From NCBI GenBank assembly GCA_910578835.1, contig CAJTSK010000001.1, forward strand, positions 1 through 64,000: a DNA stretch of 64,000 nucleotides. Reading direction: 5' to 3'. This document shows, one piece after another, positions 25,686 through 34,266 of the stretch (positions within the stretch are counted from its first letter, which is position 1; each line of letters opens with the position of its first letter). The notes beneath the pieces were generated by a model that saw nothing but the letters and a program-made list of their open reading frames with translations, did no database searches and had not been told where the DNA came from. The position numbers and the translations under genes were made by a program. Origin of the DNA: an uncultured Muribaculum sp. GTDB lineage: Bacteria; Bacteroidota; Bacteroidia; Bacteroidales; Muribaculaceae.

Positions 25686-26254
25686 ATTCAGTATTGGCGA
25701 TGTCGGTAATCGCGGTGTTGCAGTCGTGCAACTCCGTGGGATGTACCGATAATAAGAGTTCTATACCTCTTGCCGGGTTTTATTCTTATGAAGAACTTAC
25801 CGCCATTACTGTAAGTAATGTGTCAATAGGTGGTGTCGGTGCTCCCGACGATTCGCTGCTGGTCAACAAGGAGTCGGTGAGTCAGGTATATCTGCCTTTT
25901 CGTGCCGATGCCGGTCAGTCGCGCTTTTTTATCCGCTATGAGGATGAGGCACTCAATTACCCCGAACTGTTTGACACGATTACATTCAATTATACCCCTG
26001 TTCCATATTTTGCATCGAAAGATTGCGGAGCGATGTACCGCTATCAAATTGATGATTATTCTTATACCCGACATTTAGTGGACTCAGTGGGGCTGGTGAC
26101 CGATGTGATGACCAACGCCGACGTGGAGACTATACGCATATATTTCAGGACACAGCAGCCTGAAGAGCCTGAAAATCCCGAAACTCCCGAGCTGCCCGAA
26201 ACTCCTGAACAGCCGGAAGTGCCTGATGCCGGGGAAGAACTGCCGACCGAATGA
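25670..26254 (+). CDS. DUF6452-like lipoprotein
   Basis: 194 residues. A signal peptide with lipobox-like LQSC at about residue 19 is followed by a conserved short Cys pattern (NSVGCTDNKSS). The body resembles the DUF6452 family of Bacteroidales, often encoded beside DUF6048 as here. The last 35 residues are a low-complexity tail of PE/ETPE repeats (PEEPENPETPELPETPEQPE), a linker-like extension outside the folded domain. It overlaps the nitroreductase by 16 bases at its start and the DUF6048 gene by four at its end (ATGA). Confidence 0.7.
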   Translation: MGKILNSVLAMSVIAVLQSCNSVGCTDNKSSIPLAGFYSYEELTAITVSNVSIGGVGAPDDSLLVNKESVSQVYLPFRADAGQSRFFIRYEDEALNYPELFDTITFNYTPVPYFASKDCGAMYRYQIDDYSYTRHLVDSVGLVTDVMTNADVETIRIYFRTQQPEEPENPETPELPETPEQPEVPDAGEELPTE

Positions 26255-27111
26255 ACACTATCCGTTACATATTGATATCGTTGTTTGTGCTGACTGCGGT
26301 GGGAGCGTCGGCACAGAGGCGTATTACCCCGGTGGAGGTGCCGGGAACAACTGCGCCTGCCGCTGCAGCCGACACCGTGACTGCCGGCAAACCGGAAAGC
26401 GTCGTGGAGATGACCGACATGTCGGGTCACACTGTGCTTGTCGACACCATTTCAGGTGTGGAATACCGTGACACCATACTTACACAGGCTCCCAAGCTTG
26501 TATATCCGCGTTTTGAGTCGGTGTCGGTGGGTGTCAACATCTGGGATCCGCTATTGCGCTGCTTCGGTCAGAAATACGGTCTCATAGGATTCTGGGGCGA
26601 ACTCAGCATACATAACTGGATAAAGCCGGTGGTTGAGGCGGGGCTTGGATATGCCGACATGACTCCCGATAATGGTAACTATACCTATAAATCGTCGATG
26701 GCGCCATATTTCAAGGTAGGTCTTAACTATAACTTCTTGTATAATTCCGACCCGGCATACTCGGTGTATGCAGGCTTGCGTTACGGTATAAGCAACTTTA
26801 GCTTTGAGGCGACCGATGTCACGCTTAACCAGAGCTACTGGGGTGATGATGTCACGTTTAATGTGCCCTCGCAGCGTGCTACAGTGGGATATCTGGAAGC
26901 TGTAATCGGGCTGAAAGTGATGATTGTGAAAAATGTATATCTGGGATGGGATGTGCGCATGCACACCATCCTTCATCAAAGCAATCTGCTATATGGCGAG
27001 CCATGGTATATACCAGGCTATGGAACTCGCACATCTCCCTTTAGTGCATCACTATCGGTAAGCTATACGTTGCCAATCGGCAAGCGCCCTTCTGTGACCC
27101 CTGAAGAGTAG
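26251..27111 (+). CDS. DUF6048-like outer membrane beta-barrel protein
   Basis: 286 residues: a signal peptide (MNTIRYILISLFVLTAVGASA), an 80-residue linker rich in Ala, Thr and Pro, and from about residue 90 an eight-strand-like barrel with aromatic-ended strands (GLIGFWGELSIHNWIKPVVEAGLGY, split over several strands; KVGLNYNFLYNSDPAYSVYAGL). It ends in LSVSYTLPIGKRPS. The gene couples by ATGA to the DUF6452 gene, and both may form an outer-membrane unit (inference). It is the last gene of the plus-strand operon and meets convergent genes three bases later. Confidence 0.75.
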   Translation: MNTIRYILISLFVLTAVGASAQRRITPVEVPGTTAPAAAADTVTAGKPESVVEMTDMSGHTVLVDTISGVEYRDTILTQAPKLVYPRFESVSVGVNIWDPLLRCFGQKYGLIGFWGELSIHNWIKPVVEAGLGYADMTPDNGNYTYKSSMAPYFKVGLNYNFLYNSDPAYSVYAGLRYGISNFSFEATDVTLNQSYWGDDVTFNVPSQRATVGYLEAVIGLKVMIVKNVYLGWDVRMHTILHQSNLLYGEPWYIPGYGTRTSPFSASLSVSYTLPIGKRPSVTPEE

Positions 27112-27114
27112 GAG

Positions 27115-27318
27115 TCAATGCCGGTTTTCTTCACGTTCCCGGCGCAGTTTGTCGCGCTTCTTCATGAAGAAGTGGAGCAGGATTATGCACAGGAGCGTGA
27201 TGCCGATGATACCGAAATAGTATAGGTAATTTCCGGCAAAGAACTCACCTCTTCCGATATAGCTCATAACGCCGAGATACACCAGTAATATAAGAGGAAT
27301 GTAAGTTGATTTTTTCAT
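27115..27318 (-). CDS. small two-helix membrane protein
   Basis: 67 residues with two hydrophobic helices (about 6-20 and 28-50) separated by a GRGEFFAGN loop and ended by a very basic tail (MKKRDKLRREREENRH). No family assigned. It lies 17 bases downstream of the exonuclease gene on the same strand, so it is probably co-transcribed, and its stop is 3 bases from the convergent DUF6048 stop. Confidence 0.65.
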   Translation of the reverse strand: MKKSTYIPLILLVYLGVMSYIGRGEFFAGNYLYYFGIIGITLLCIILLHFFMKKRDKLRREREENRH

Positions 27319-27335
27319 GGGTTAATATAATCTTA

Positions 27336-27989
27336 TCAGGTATGTCGCTCTTCCGTGTTGTCGGCAGGCGGTGTGTATATGTATTTTGATTCTTCCGGAT
27401 TAAAGTTGCCGGAGGTAAGATGATTGTAAATCTTGATGCAAGCCCACGCGTCAATTGAAGCATATGCCTGCTGTGGAGGAGTAAGTAGAGATGCCTCCCA
27501 GTTGGAGAGTCGCTGGCTCTTGGATATACGCTCATTGAAAATTATGCCATATATCTTCTGAAGGCTGCAGTCGCGTATGCAGAAGTCTTTCACCATTTCC
27601 TGCAGGTCGATAAATGAATTTGGTGAGAAGTTATGCAATTTGTGGAGTACATGAAAATCATCTTTCAAAGACAATCCTACTTTTATAATACTCTCGTCTT
27701 CAATAAATTCTTTTAGTTCTTGGGTAAAGCCAAACTTGTTAATGCGGAAAAGATAGCAGCAGTCGCCGGTCGATATCTGGATAAGCGCCACTTGATTTGT
27801 GTGGCCTTTGCGGAAGGATGGTTTTGTTTCCGTGTCGAATCCGACCACGCTGTATCTACGTATTGTCTCAAGTGCGCTTTTAGCCTGCTCTGCCGTGTTC
27901 ACCACCATGATATGTCCCGGATAGGTGACTGTCGGTAAAGACGCCAATTGTTCTTTAGTGATAGACAATACAATAGTTTTTACATCCAT
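27336..27989 (-). CDS. 3'-5' exonuclease, DEDDy type (RNase D-like)
   Basis: 217 residues. Motif Exo I is VVGFDTETKPSF with the Asp-x-Glu metal ligands, Exo II lies around VGLSLKDDFHVLHKL, and Exo III is QQAYASIDAWACIKIYN with the Tyr and Asp of the DEDDy class. This is the catalytic domain alone, without the HRDC domains of RNase D; stand-alone versions are common in Bacteroidota. The substrate could be RNA or DNA ends. A near-consensus box (TACCTTTA) is present upstream on the minus strand around 28060 but is too weak to list. Confidence 0.9.
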   Translation of the reverse strand: MDVKTIVLSITKEQLASLPTVTYPGHIMVVNTAEQAKSALETIRRYSVVGFDTETKPSFRKGHTNQVALIQISTGDCCYLFRINKFGFTQELKEFIEDESIIKVGLSLKDDFHVLHKLHNFSPNSFIDLQEMVKDFCIRDCSLQKIYGIIFNERISKSQRLSNWEASLLTPPQQAYASIDAWACIKIYNHLTSGNFNPEESKYIYTPPADNTEERHT

Positions 27990-28175
27990 TTGATTTTAAT
28001 AATAAAGATTTCTCGACTTCTCTGAATGTACCGTTATGATGATATTTATCCCGGTATTGTAAAGGTAATAATTTTCACTGAGAAGTAGAATATAGTGACA
28101 TTAAGAGGATTTGTTATTTAACTTTTGGTTAAAGTATTTAACTTAATTTATATTCGCAGGTGTGGTTATTACGTT

Positions 28176-28802
28176 TTAAAATGTGAGCATTTCAGTTTCG
28201 GGAAAATACTTTGAAACATAGCGGCTGATAAATCCGCGCGTGTCGTCAGCAATGGTCGCGTCCTTGTCAAAGTAGGTGTTGTAAAGGAGATAACGTAAGT
28301 CGATACCCCGGGTTTTTATTGCCTCCAGCGATAGGATGGTGTGATTTATGGAGCCGAGTATGCCGTTGGTGACGAGCGCAAGCGGAAGATGCTGCTCGCT
28401 GATATAGTCGATTGTGAAATAGTCGTCGGTAATCGGCACCATCAGCCCTCCGGCGCCCTCGATAAGCACTGCGTCATATCGCGAGGCGAGCTTCGCGGTG
28501 CTTTTTTTGACTACATCAAGGTCGATTTCTTTGCCGTCGATGCGAGCGGCAAGTTGTGCCGATGCGGGATATGAGAAGATAATCGGTGCTGTCGTGAAAT
28601 CTTTGTCTTCGGGGAGTAGTCCGGTGCCGGTTAGTTCGCGGTGTTTCACTATGTCTTCAGAATAGCCGGTATTGCCTGTCTGTATGAATTTTTGCGTGAT
28701 TACCCGTTGTCCTTTTTCCGCCAGGCGATTGGCGAGCCATGCTGTGGCATAGGTTTTTCCGGCATCGGTATCAATTCCCGATATAAAGATAATATCACTC
28801 AT
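28176..28802 (-). CDS. bioD: dethiobiotin synthetase
   Basis: 208 residues. BioD closes the ureido ring of dethiobiotin from 7,8-diaminopelargonate, CO2 and ATP. The P-loop is FISGIDTDAGKTYAT near the N-terminus, a variant of the usual GTDTxxGKT. The LIEGAGGLMVPI block and the VTNGILGSINHTILSLEA segment are family signatures. Its start overlaps the end of bioGC by eight bases. It is the last gene of the bio operon; bioB is not here. Confidence 0.95.
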   Translation of the reverse strand: MSDIIFISGIDTDAGKTYATAWLANRLAEKGQRVITQKFIQTGNTGYSEDIVKHRELTGTGLLPEDKDFTTAPIIFSYPASAQLAARIDGKEIDLDVVKKSTAKLASRYDAVLIEGAGGLMVPITDDYFTIDYISEQHLPLALVTNGILGSINHTILSLEAIKTRGIDLRYLLYNTYFDKDATIADDTRGFISRYVSKYFPETEMLTF

Positions 28803-30177
28803 TTTCTTCCTTTTTTATTATGAGATATATGGGGTGGTAGGTGAGACGTGCCTTTCCGTCGGTTATCGGATAGCCGGCTATCAGCTCTTTCGCACTTGTC
28901 ATGGAGTGTCTCATGGCATTCACCCCGGTAAGTTTCATGTGGGTAAGTACATCGCGCGGTGAGTCAAACTCTTTTACGATATGCTCTTCTTCGATTGCCA
29001 TGAGGCGGCAACCGTCGGGAGTCATTGCCGATAATTCGGAGGCGGTGTAATAGCGAAGCGGAAGCTTCGTCACTTCTGCGATTTCACGCATATTGTCAGG
29101 ACCGAACGTCGAAATGGCGATGATGCCCCCCGGTGTAAGGGTGCGTGCCGCGTTGCGTAGCCAGCGTTCGGGAGAGTCAAACCATTGCAGTGCTGAGGCT
29201 GATGCAATCGCCTCATAATAGCCTTCGGGCATGATGCGTATAAGTTCTTCTGCATCGCCGGCAACGATATCGCCTGCTTCCGGCAGCTCTATGTCAATCG
29301 GGGCGAGATCCCACAGGCTTATGCGATAGGGATGCCATTGCGATGTATAGAGACGGGTGAGCATGCCTGTGCCGTAGCCGGCTTCAAGTATGGATAGCGG
29401 CTGACGCGTTGTGATGTTGCTCCACAGTGACCATAATTTTTCGGCTATGTGCCGTTGCACGTCGGCATGTGCGTCATAAGTGGTGGCACTGCGTGAAAAG
29501 CGTTGTGCCACAAGGCTCTTATCGATGATTTCCTGCTCGATGACCGATTGCCAGTCGGGCAGATGGGAGCCTGCGGGGATTTCTCTTGTGCGGGGAATTA
29601 TGTTCCATGAGCGACGCAGGTTTTCCACCGGAAATATCAGGTCGTTGCCTGAGATGACAGCTCGGTTCCAGTCAGTGACGATTGGTGAGCCTTTTTCTGC
29701 CGCCATCGCTGCGATTGCCGACAGCTCGTCTTTTAGCTCCGTTAGGTCGCGCCGGGGGCGGTGGCTGTCAAACTCTGCGAAATCCGCGCTGTTTTTACAC
29801 ATCCTGCGATAAAATTTGTCAAGGTTGCGCTCCGACAGGTTGTCGAGTGTGCCTTGAAATATCGCAGTCGGTATGCCTTCGTTGTCGTCTATCGGATTGA
29901 GAGAGCCGTTTACTGCTATTTTGACGGTCGGGCTTAGCTCGGTCGCGGCAAGAGTCCTTGCCGCAGTGTAGACGCCAAATGACCATGCAAAGAGATATAT
30001 GTCGGAATACACGGCGAAGGGCGATGTGTCAAGCTGCATGTCGCGGTAATCCCACACTACCGCTATATCGTAGCCGTCAAGCCGGATTTCGCGGAAAGGG
30101 TTGGAGTCCATTCCCCATCCGGCAAAGATGAGTATGAGCTTCGTGTTGCCTTGTTTTACCGTGAATTCCTGTTTCAT
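28795..30177 (-). CDS. bioGC: BioG-BioC fusion: pimeloyl-ACP methyl ester esterase + malonyl-ACP methyltransferase
   Basis: 460 residues, two domains. Residues 1-205 match BioG (DUF452): LIFAGWGMDSNPF, the nucleophile elbow FAWSFGVY with Ser66, and a histidine in AGSHLPDW (about 205). Residues 220-460 match BioC: VAQRFSRSATTYDAHADVQ, SAM motif I ILEAGYGTGMLT (263-274), and ALQWFDSPERWL with LTPGGIIAISTFG. BioC methylates the malonyl group so fatty acid synthesis can build pimelate, and BioG later removes the methyl. Opposite steps of one pathway thus sit on one chain. It overlaps bioF by four bases and bioD by eight. Confidence 0.92.
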   Translation of the reverse strand: MKQEFTVKQGNTKLILIFAGWGMDSNPFREIRLDGYDIAVVWDYRDMQLDTSPFAVYSDIYLFAWSFGVYTAARTLAATELSPTVKIAVNGSLNPIDDNEGIPTAIFQGTLDNLSERNLDKFYRRMCKNSADFAEFDSHRPRRDLTELKDELSAIAAMAAEKGSPIVTDWNRAVISGNDLIFPVENLRRSWNIIPRTREIPAGSHLPDWQSVIEQEIIDKSLVAQRFSRSATTYDAHADVQRHIAEKLWSLWSNITTRQPLSILEAGYGTGMLTRLYTSQWHPYRISLWDLAPIDIELPEAGDIVAGDAEELIRIMPEGYYEAIASASALQWFDSPERWLRNAARTLTPGGIIAISTFGPDNMREIAEVTKLPLRYYTASELSAMTPDGCRLMAIEEEHIVKEFDSPRDVLTHMKLTGVNAMRHSMTSAKELIAGYPITDGKARLTYHPIYLIIKKEENE

Positions 30178-31292
30178 TTCGTAAGTGTTGATATTGCTTT
30201 GCCGAGTCCGGTGATGTCGTTTTCTGTCATTGTGGCGCTAAGGCTGAATCGCAGACGCTCTGTGCCGGCTGGTACAGTCGGCGTGCGTATCGGGAGTGCC
30301 TTGTATCCGAGCGCAAGCAGCTGCTGTGATATTTTTACTGCCAAGCGTGCATCGCCGACGATTAATGGCGCGATGTGGCTCGGTGTCATATCGGTTATAT
30401 GTAGCGCGTCGTGGAGGCATGAGGCGAGACGGTTCACATAAGCGCGCTCTTCATCCATCTCAGTCAAGGTCTCTACCATAAATCGAGTCCATGCCGAGGT
30501 CATGGGGGCGAGTGCCGTGGAAAAGATGAAGCTGCGTGCCCTGTTTATGAGATAGTTTTTCACTGTTGCCGTCATTGTGGCAAAGGCTCCTGCCGATGCC
30601 GCCGCTTTGCCAAATGTGCCGATTACCACATCTACATCGGAATATGCCGCGGAGTCGTGTGACATCCCCAGGCCGTATTTCCCTTTCACTCCGAAGGCGT
30701 GTGCCTCGTCGATGTATAACATGGTGTTTTTGTGGCGGCATTTGATTTCGGCAAGCCGCTCGATGTCGGAGCAGTCGCCATCCATACTGAACACCGACTC
30801 GGTGACAATCAGTATGCGGTCATATTTCCCTTCGGCATCGCTGACTATGCGTTCAAGGCGGCTGTAATCGTTGTGGGGAAAACGTGTGAATGAGGTCCGC
30901 GACAACACCATGCCGTCTATTATGCTTGCATGGCTGAGCTTGTCGGCTACAATCAGCGTATTGCCCTCGGCAAGTGCAGGGATTATGCCTGTATTGGCAT
31001 GATAGCCGCTGTTGAAGAGCAGGGCGGGACGCCCGTAGAGGTCGGCAAGTAACTGCTCAAGGCGATTGTGTTGCTCTTGAGAGGAGGCAAGGAGTCGTGA
31101 CGCCGATGAACTCATGGGCAATAACCTGTTGGACTCCTGGTTGAAAAACTTTTCGCGGAGGTCGATACGCTCCCCAAGTCCCATATAATCGTTGGTCGAA
31201 AAATCTAAGATTTTCCTGTCGGTTTCTGTGGGGATGGTGCGCAGGTTGCCTTCTGCTTCAAGTCGGTTAAGTATTTCGTCGTAACTCGCCAT
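30174..31292 (-). CDS. bioF: 8-amino-7-oxononanoate synthase
   Basis: 372 residues from ATG 31292 (MASYDEILNRLE); the frame also opens at a TTG three codons earlier. BioF condenses pimeloyl-ACP or -CoA with L-alanine using PLP. Visible blocks: LDFSTNDYMGLGE, ALLFNSGYHANTG, LYIDEAHAFGVKGKYGLG with the PLP aspartate and histidine, and VIGTFGKAAASAGAFA with the PLP lysine. It is the first gene of bioF-bioGC-bioD and has its own promoter although the restriction-modification operon ends only 49 bases upstream. Confidence 0.95.
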   Translation of the reverse strand: MASYDEILNRLEAEGNLRTIPTETDRKILDFSTNDYMGLGERIDLREKFFNQESNRLLPMSSSASRLLASSQEQHNRLEQLLADLYGRPALLFNSGYHANTGIIPALAEGNTLIVADKLSHASIIDGMVLSRTSFTRFPHNDYSRLERIVSDAEGKYDRILIVTESVFSMDGDCSDIERLAEIKCRHKNTMLYIDEAHAFGVKGKYGLGMSHDSAAYSDVDVVIGTFGKAAASAGAFATMTATVKNYLINRARSFIFSTALAPMTSAWTRFMVETLTEMDEERAYVNRLASCLHDALHITDMTPSHIAPLIVGDARLAVKISQQLLALGYKALPIRTPTVPAGTERLRFSLSATMTENDITGLGKAISTLTK

Positions 31293-31311
31293 CGCTTTCA
31301 AATATGCGGTG

Positions 31312-31342
31312 CAAAATTACTCAAAAATGCTCACATAACAAT
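31312..31342 (-). promoter_or_regulatory. bioFGCD operon promoter
   Basis: Minus strand ATTG (31339-31342), 19 bases, TAATTTTG (31312-31319). The -7 box is exact, the -33 box one base off. It overlaps the last base of the methyltransferase stop codon. No clear biotin-repressor palindrome was seen by eye. Confidence 0.6.
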
Positions 31343-32691
31343 CATTTTTTTCGATACTCTCCATCTTCTTCACACACCATGCCTTCAAAAATGCCATGTA
31401 ATTTAGTCCGATGCATGACGACTTCCGTGTCTTTTGTTGGAAAAGTATTGCTATTTAGATAGATGTCATTTAGTAATCTAACAACTGATCGTCCTATAGC
31501 CGCGGCAAGGTTTACCGGAACGGCATTGCCGATTTGCTTATATTGTGCGGTAAGATTGCCTTTAAATTCCCAATTGTCAGGAAAAGTTTGAATACGTGCG
31601 TATTCCCTGACTGTAAGCGGTCGTGTTTCATGGGGGTGACATCGTTCCGTCTGTTTTTGTGCGGGAGCACAGGTAAGTGTGAGGCTTGGTTCATCCATCG
31701 CGAGCCTCCGCGCCATGCCTGTTTTGCCTCCGCCGAGATTGTAGCTGCCTTTTAGATATTCGCGGGCAATATTTTCAGGAAGGTCTCGCCAATCGCCTCC
31801 TTCAGGAACTAATTCCATAACCTTCTTCTTGGATTCAGGATAAAGCTGCCCACAGGACTCAGGTACATCTGAATTATATAATGGTCCTTTAAAAAATGCA
31901 TCGCGGAGAGTCCTGACCTCTTTGCTTACATCAGGCCATTGAAATTTGGCAAATGAGGCAAAATCGTTTCTTATAGCAATGAGTATGAGTCTTTCTCTTT
32001 TTTGAGGCACATCATACTGCAATGCTTTAAGCACTTTCGGTTCAATTAAGGTGTATCCAAGTTCAGAGATTACATTCTTTATGGTGTCAAGTGTTTTCCC
32101 CCCATCATGTTCAAGTAGCCCCTTGACATTTTCACACATAAATACTTTAGGCCTGATTTCTTTTACAGCTCTGGCAAGTTCAAAAAACAATGTGCCACGC
32201 GTTTCTTCAAAACCAAGACGCTTCCCTGCATAAGAAAATGCCTGACATGGGAATCCTCCTGACAAGAAATCTATTAAATCCCGATAAGGGGTAAAGTCGA
32301 TTTCATGAATATCACCTTCGACAACGTTCCATTCCGGACGATTGTGTCTAAGGGTTTCGCATGCATTATGGTCAAATTCGTTGAGCAAAACGTGAGAAAA
32401 ACCAGCGCTTTCCATACCAAGTGCGAGACCTCCTCCTCCGGCAAATAACTCAACGGAAGTGAATCTGTGAAGTGGGGTGACTTTTAATTCTTCGTCCCAT
32501 CGTGAAGATAACATGGCGGAAACTTCTGGAACGGAATCAACTTCATCAAGGAAGAAGAATTTCTTACCTTCAGCAGACGTGTGGAGTTGATATTTGCCTT
32601 TTTTTACCCATGAGAGTACTGTTGCCCTTGATACACTGAGCAGGTCGGCGAAATTGTTAAGAGAAATAGTACGTCTCATGATTTCAGCCAT
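31342..32691 (-). CDS. C5 cytosine DNA methyltransferase of a type II system, predicted GGNCC
   Basis: About 449 residues from ATG 32691 (MAEIMRRTISLNN); ATG 32679 is an alternative that avoids overlap with the endonuclease stop. Residues 5-60 form a helix-turn-helix-like segment (NFADLLSVSRATVLSWVKKGKY). The m5C methylase follows: motif I SVELFAGGGGLALGME, motif IV GGFPCQAFSYAG with the catalytic Cys, motif VI CENVKGLL, motif VIII PQKRERLILIA, and motif X IGNAVPVNLAAAIG. The GGNCC prediction comes from the neighbouring endonuclease family. It protects host DNA and probably acts as its own regulator through the N-terminal domain (inference). The two-gene block is AT-richer than its surroundings. 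Confidence 0.9.
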   Translation of the reverse strand: MAEIMRRTISLNNFADLLSVSRATVLSWVKKGKYQLHTSAEGKKFFFLDEVDSVPEVSAMLSSRWDEELKVTPLHRFTSVELFAGGGGLALGMESAGFSHVLLNEFDHNACETLRHNRPEWNVVEGDIHEIDFTPYRDLIDFLSGGFPCQAFSYAGKRLGFEETRGTLFFELARAVKEIRPKVFMCENVKGLLEHDGGKTLDTIKNVISELGYTLIEPKVLKALQYDVPQKRERLILIAIRNDFASFAKFQWPDVSKEVRTLRDAFFKGPLYNSDVPESCGQLYPESKKKVMELVPEGGDWRDLPENIAREYLKGSYNLGGGKTGMARRLAMDEPSLTLTCAPAQKQTERCHPHETRPLTVREYARIQTFPDNWEFKGNLTAQYKQIGNAVPVNLAAAIGRSVVRLLNDIYLNSNTFPTKDTEVVMHRTKLHGIFEGMVCEEDGEYRKK

Positions 32692-33430
32692 TAGTGAAAT
32701 TTTCAAAACCTTCGTATGACGAAAATGCGAGCATATAGAGTGCTGTTAACAAATCGGAATGTTCTTTGGTCAATTCTTCATATACTGTGTTTTTTAAGGC
32801 AAGTCCTTTATTGTTATTGACAACATCTTTGATTATTGTTGGCAAAGCGACACATAGTTTGAAGAATGCTTTAGGGTCACCGAAAACCATTTCGTAAAAT
32901 TTATCCATTGACATACGACGGATTTTTTTGTGACAATGCTGTCGTTTGTCGAGTGTGATTTTCCAAGGCTCGTCCTTGGAGTGGCGGGATATTACTTCTA
33001 CCAAATAGCAGGTCGCATTGTCGTCATCAAGTAATTTTGATTGCATCTTCATATAGGTCTTCTGTGAAGATGCGGAGTTCATTGTATTATGTTTGTTTTT
33101 TAGTTCAACGAATATATGTAAGTCCTCGTTTTCAATATCAAATCCCTCCTTGGGAACTCTCCAGCCATTTCCTGCGTGTTTGAAAATATTCTGGTGGAAA
33201 TATCCGATACGGTTGGCGTTTGATTTGTCAATCTGCCTGAAACATTCATCTGCAATTGATTGGCTTATGGTTTTGTCATAGACAATTGAGTCAAATGTGA
33301 GCTTTATAGGGTCTACTATATGCTCGTTGAATTGAAGAAGCGTTATTTCTCTTCGGTACGATTCGACAGTCTCTTTGACATTGTTATATATTGCTTCGTC
33401 GGAGATGAATCCGAGATTGTATGGAGTCAT
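32684..33430 (-). CDS. type II restriction endonuclease, Eco47II (Sau96I-like) family
   Basis: 248 residues. It resembles the Eco47II family, whose known members cut GGNCC: start NLGFISDEAIYNNVKETVESY, KLTFDSIVYDKTI, NRIGYFHQNIFKH with the WRVPKEGFDIENE block, and HIFVELKNKHNTMNSAS, where the E-x-K pair fits a PD-(D/E)xK active site. The gene is upstream of its methyltransferase and its stop overlaps or abuts the methylase start. Base composition is clearly lower in G+C than the flanking bio and hydrolase genes, as expected for a horizontally acquired restriction module. Confidence 0.85.
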   Translation of the reverse strand: MTPYNLGFISDEAIYNNVKETVESYRREITLLQFNEHIVDPIKLTFDSIVYDKTISQSIADECFRQIDKSNANRIGYFHQNIFKHAGNGWRVPKEGFDIENEDLHIFVELKNKHNTMNSASSQKTYMKMQSKLLDDDNATCYLVEVISRHSKDEPWKITLDKRQHCHKKIRRMSMDKFYEMVFGDPKAFFKLCVALPTIIKDVVNNNKGLALKNTVYEELTKEHSDLLTALYMLAFSSYEGFENFTNG

Positions 33431-33452
33431 TTTTAGAAATGGTTTTTATTTG

Positions 33453-33460
33453 CAAAGATA
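33453..33460 (-). promoter_or_regulatory. -7 element upstream of the restriction operon
   Basis: Minus strand TATCTTTG, an exact TAnnTTTG match, 22 bases upstream of the endonuclease ATG. No recognisable TTTG box lies at the right distance. Confidence 0.45.
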
Positions 33461-33495
33461 CTATATTTACTGTGCCGTCGTTGATGACTGCCGTG

Positions 33496-34266
33496 TTAAG
33501 GGTTGCTAAATGTAGGGCAGGAAGGGAGGGGGACGGTGTTGAGCCAGAGGTCGGCCATGCGGCGATGACCGGCGGGAGTGGGATGTATGCCATCCCATAT
33601 CCAGTAGCCGTCGGGGAGTCCCGGGATTTCCTGTAGTTCGCGGAACATTTTGTCGTAGGGAAGATAAATGGCATTGTAATCAGCCGCAATCCGGGAGGTG
33701 ATTACGGCGAGACTGTCAATCATTGCCTCGCGCTCGGAAAAGTCATCCCTCGTACCTGCCCAACCGGCCGCTGCAGTAAAAGGACTTCCGATGACCAGTT
33801 TTACTCCTGGGAGAGAGTCGAGCGTGAGGTCGAGCAGATGGCGATAGCGCTTTTCCCACCCTTTGTAATCAAATGGTTGCGACTTGTCGCCATCAAGCCA
33901 GTAATGCACGTCGTTTGTGCCGACAAGTATCGACAATACATCAGGATGATGGGCAATGACATCAGATTGCCAGCGTGATTCGACATCGGCAAGGGTGTTG
34001 CCGCTTATGCCGCGGTTGATGAAATGACGGTCGGCACAAGGATGGTCGCTCTCGTAGGCGCTTGATACAAGAAATACATATCCATGTCCGTAGATATGGT
34101 TGAGGTCGGTCAATGACCGCTTTTCCGTAGGACACGGATAGCCGACGGGGTTACCCCAGTTTCCGTCGGTTATCGAGTCGCCGATAAACAGCACTGTAGT
34201 TGATGACGTGAGTAGTATTATTAAAGCCGCAGCTATAATAAGCGAGGGGAATCGATTTCTTTTCAT
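33496..34266 (-). CDS. SGNH/GDSL-type hydrolase, secreted
   Basis: 256 residues with an N-terminal hydrophobic signal (MKRNRFPSLIIAAALIILL). All SGNH blocks are present: block I TVLFIGDSITDG with the nucleophile serine, block II GISGNTLADVE, block III SILVGTNDVHYW, and block V WIWDGIHPTPAGH with the Asp-His pair. Enzymes of this type remove acetyl or acyl groups from carbohydrates or lipids in the periplasm; the substrate is unknown. Its start overlaps the stop of the large A2M gene by four bases (ATGA), so it is translated from the same message. Confidence 0.9.
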   Translation of the reverse strand: MKRNRFPSLIIAAALIILLTSSTTVLFIGDSITDGNWGNPVGYPCPTEKRSLTDLNHIYGHGYVFLVSSAYESDHPCADRHFINRGISGNTLADVESRWQSDVIAHHPDVLSILVGTNDVHYWLDGDKSQPFDYKGWEKRYRHLLDLTLDSLPGVKLVIGSPFTAAAGWAGTRDDFSEREAMIDSLAVITSRIAADYNAIYLPYDKMFRELQEIPGLPDGYWIWDGIHPTPAGHRRMADLWLNTVPLPSCPTFSNP

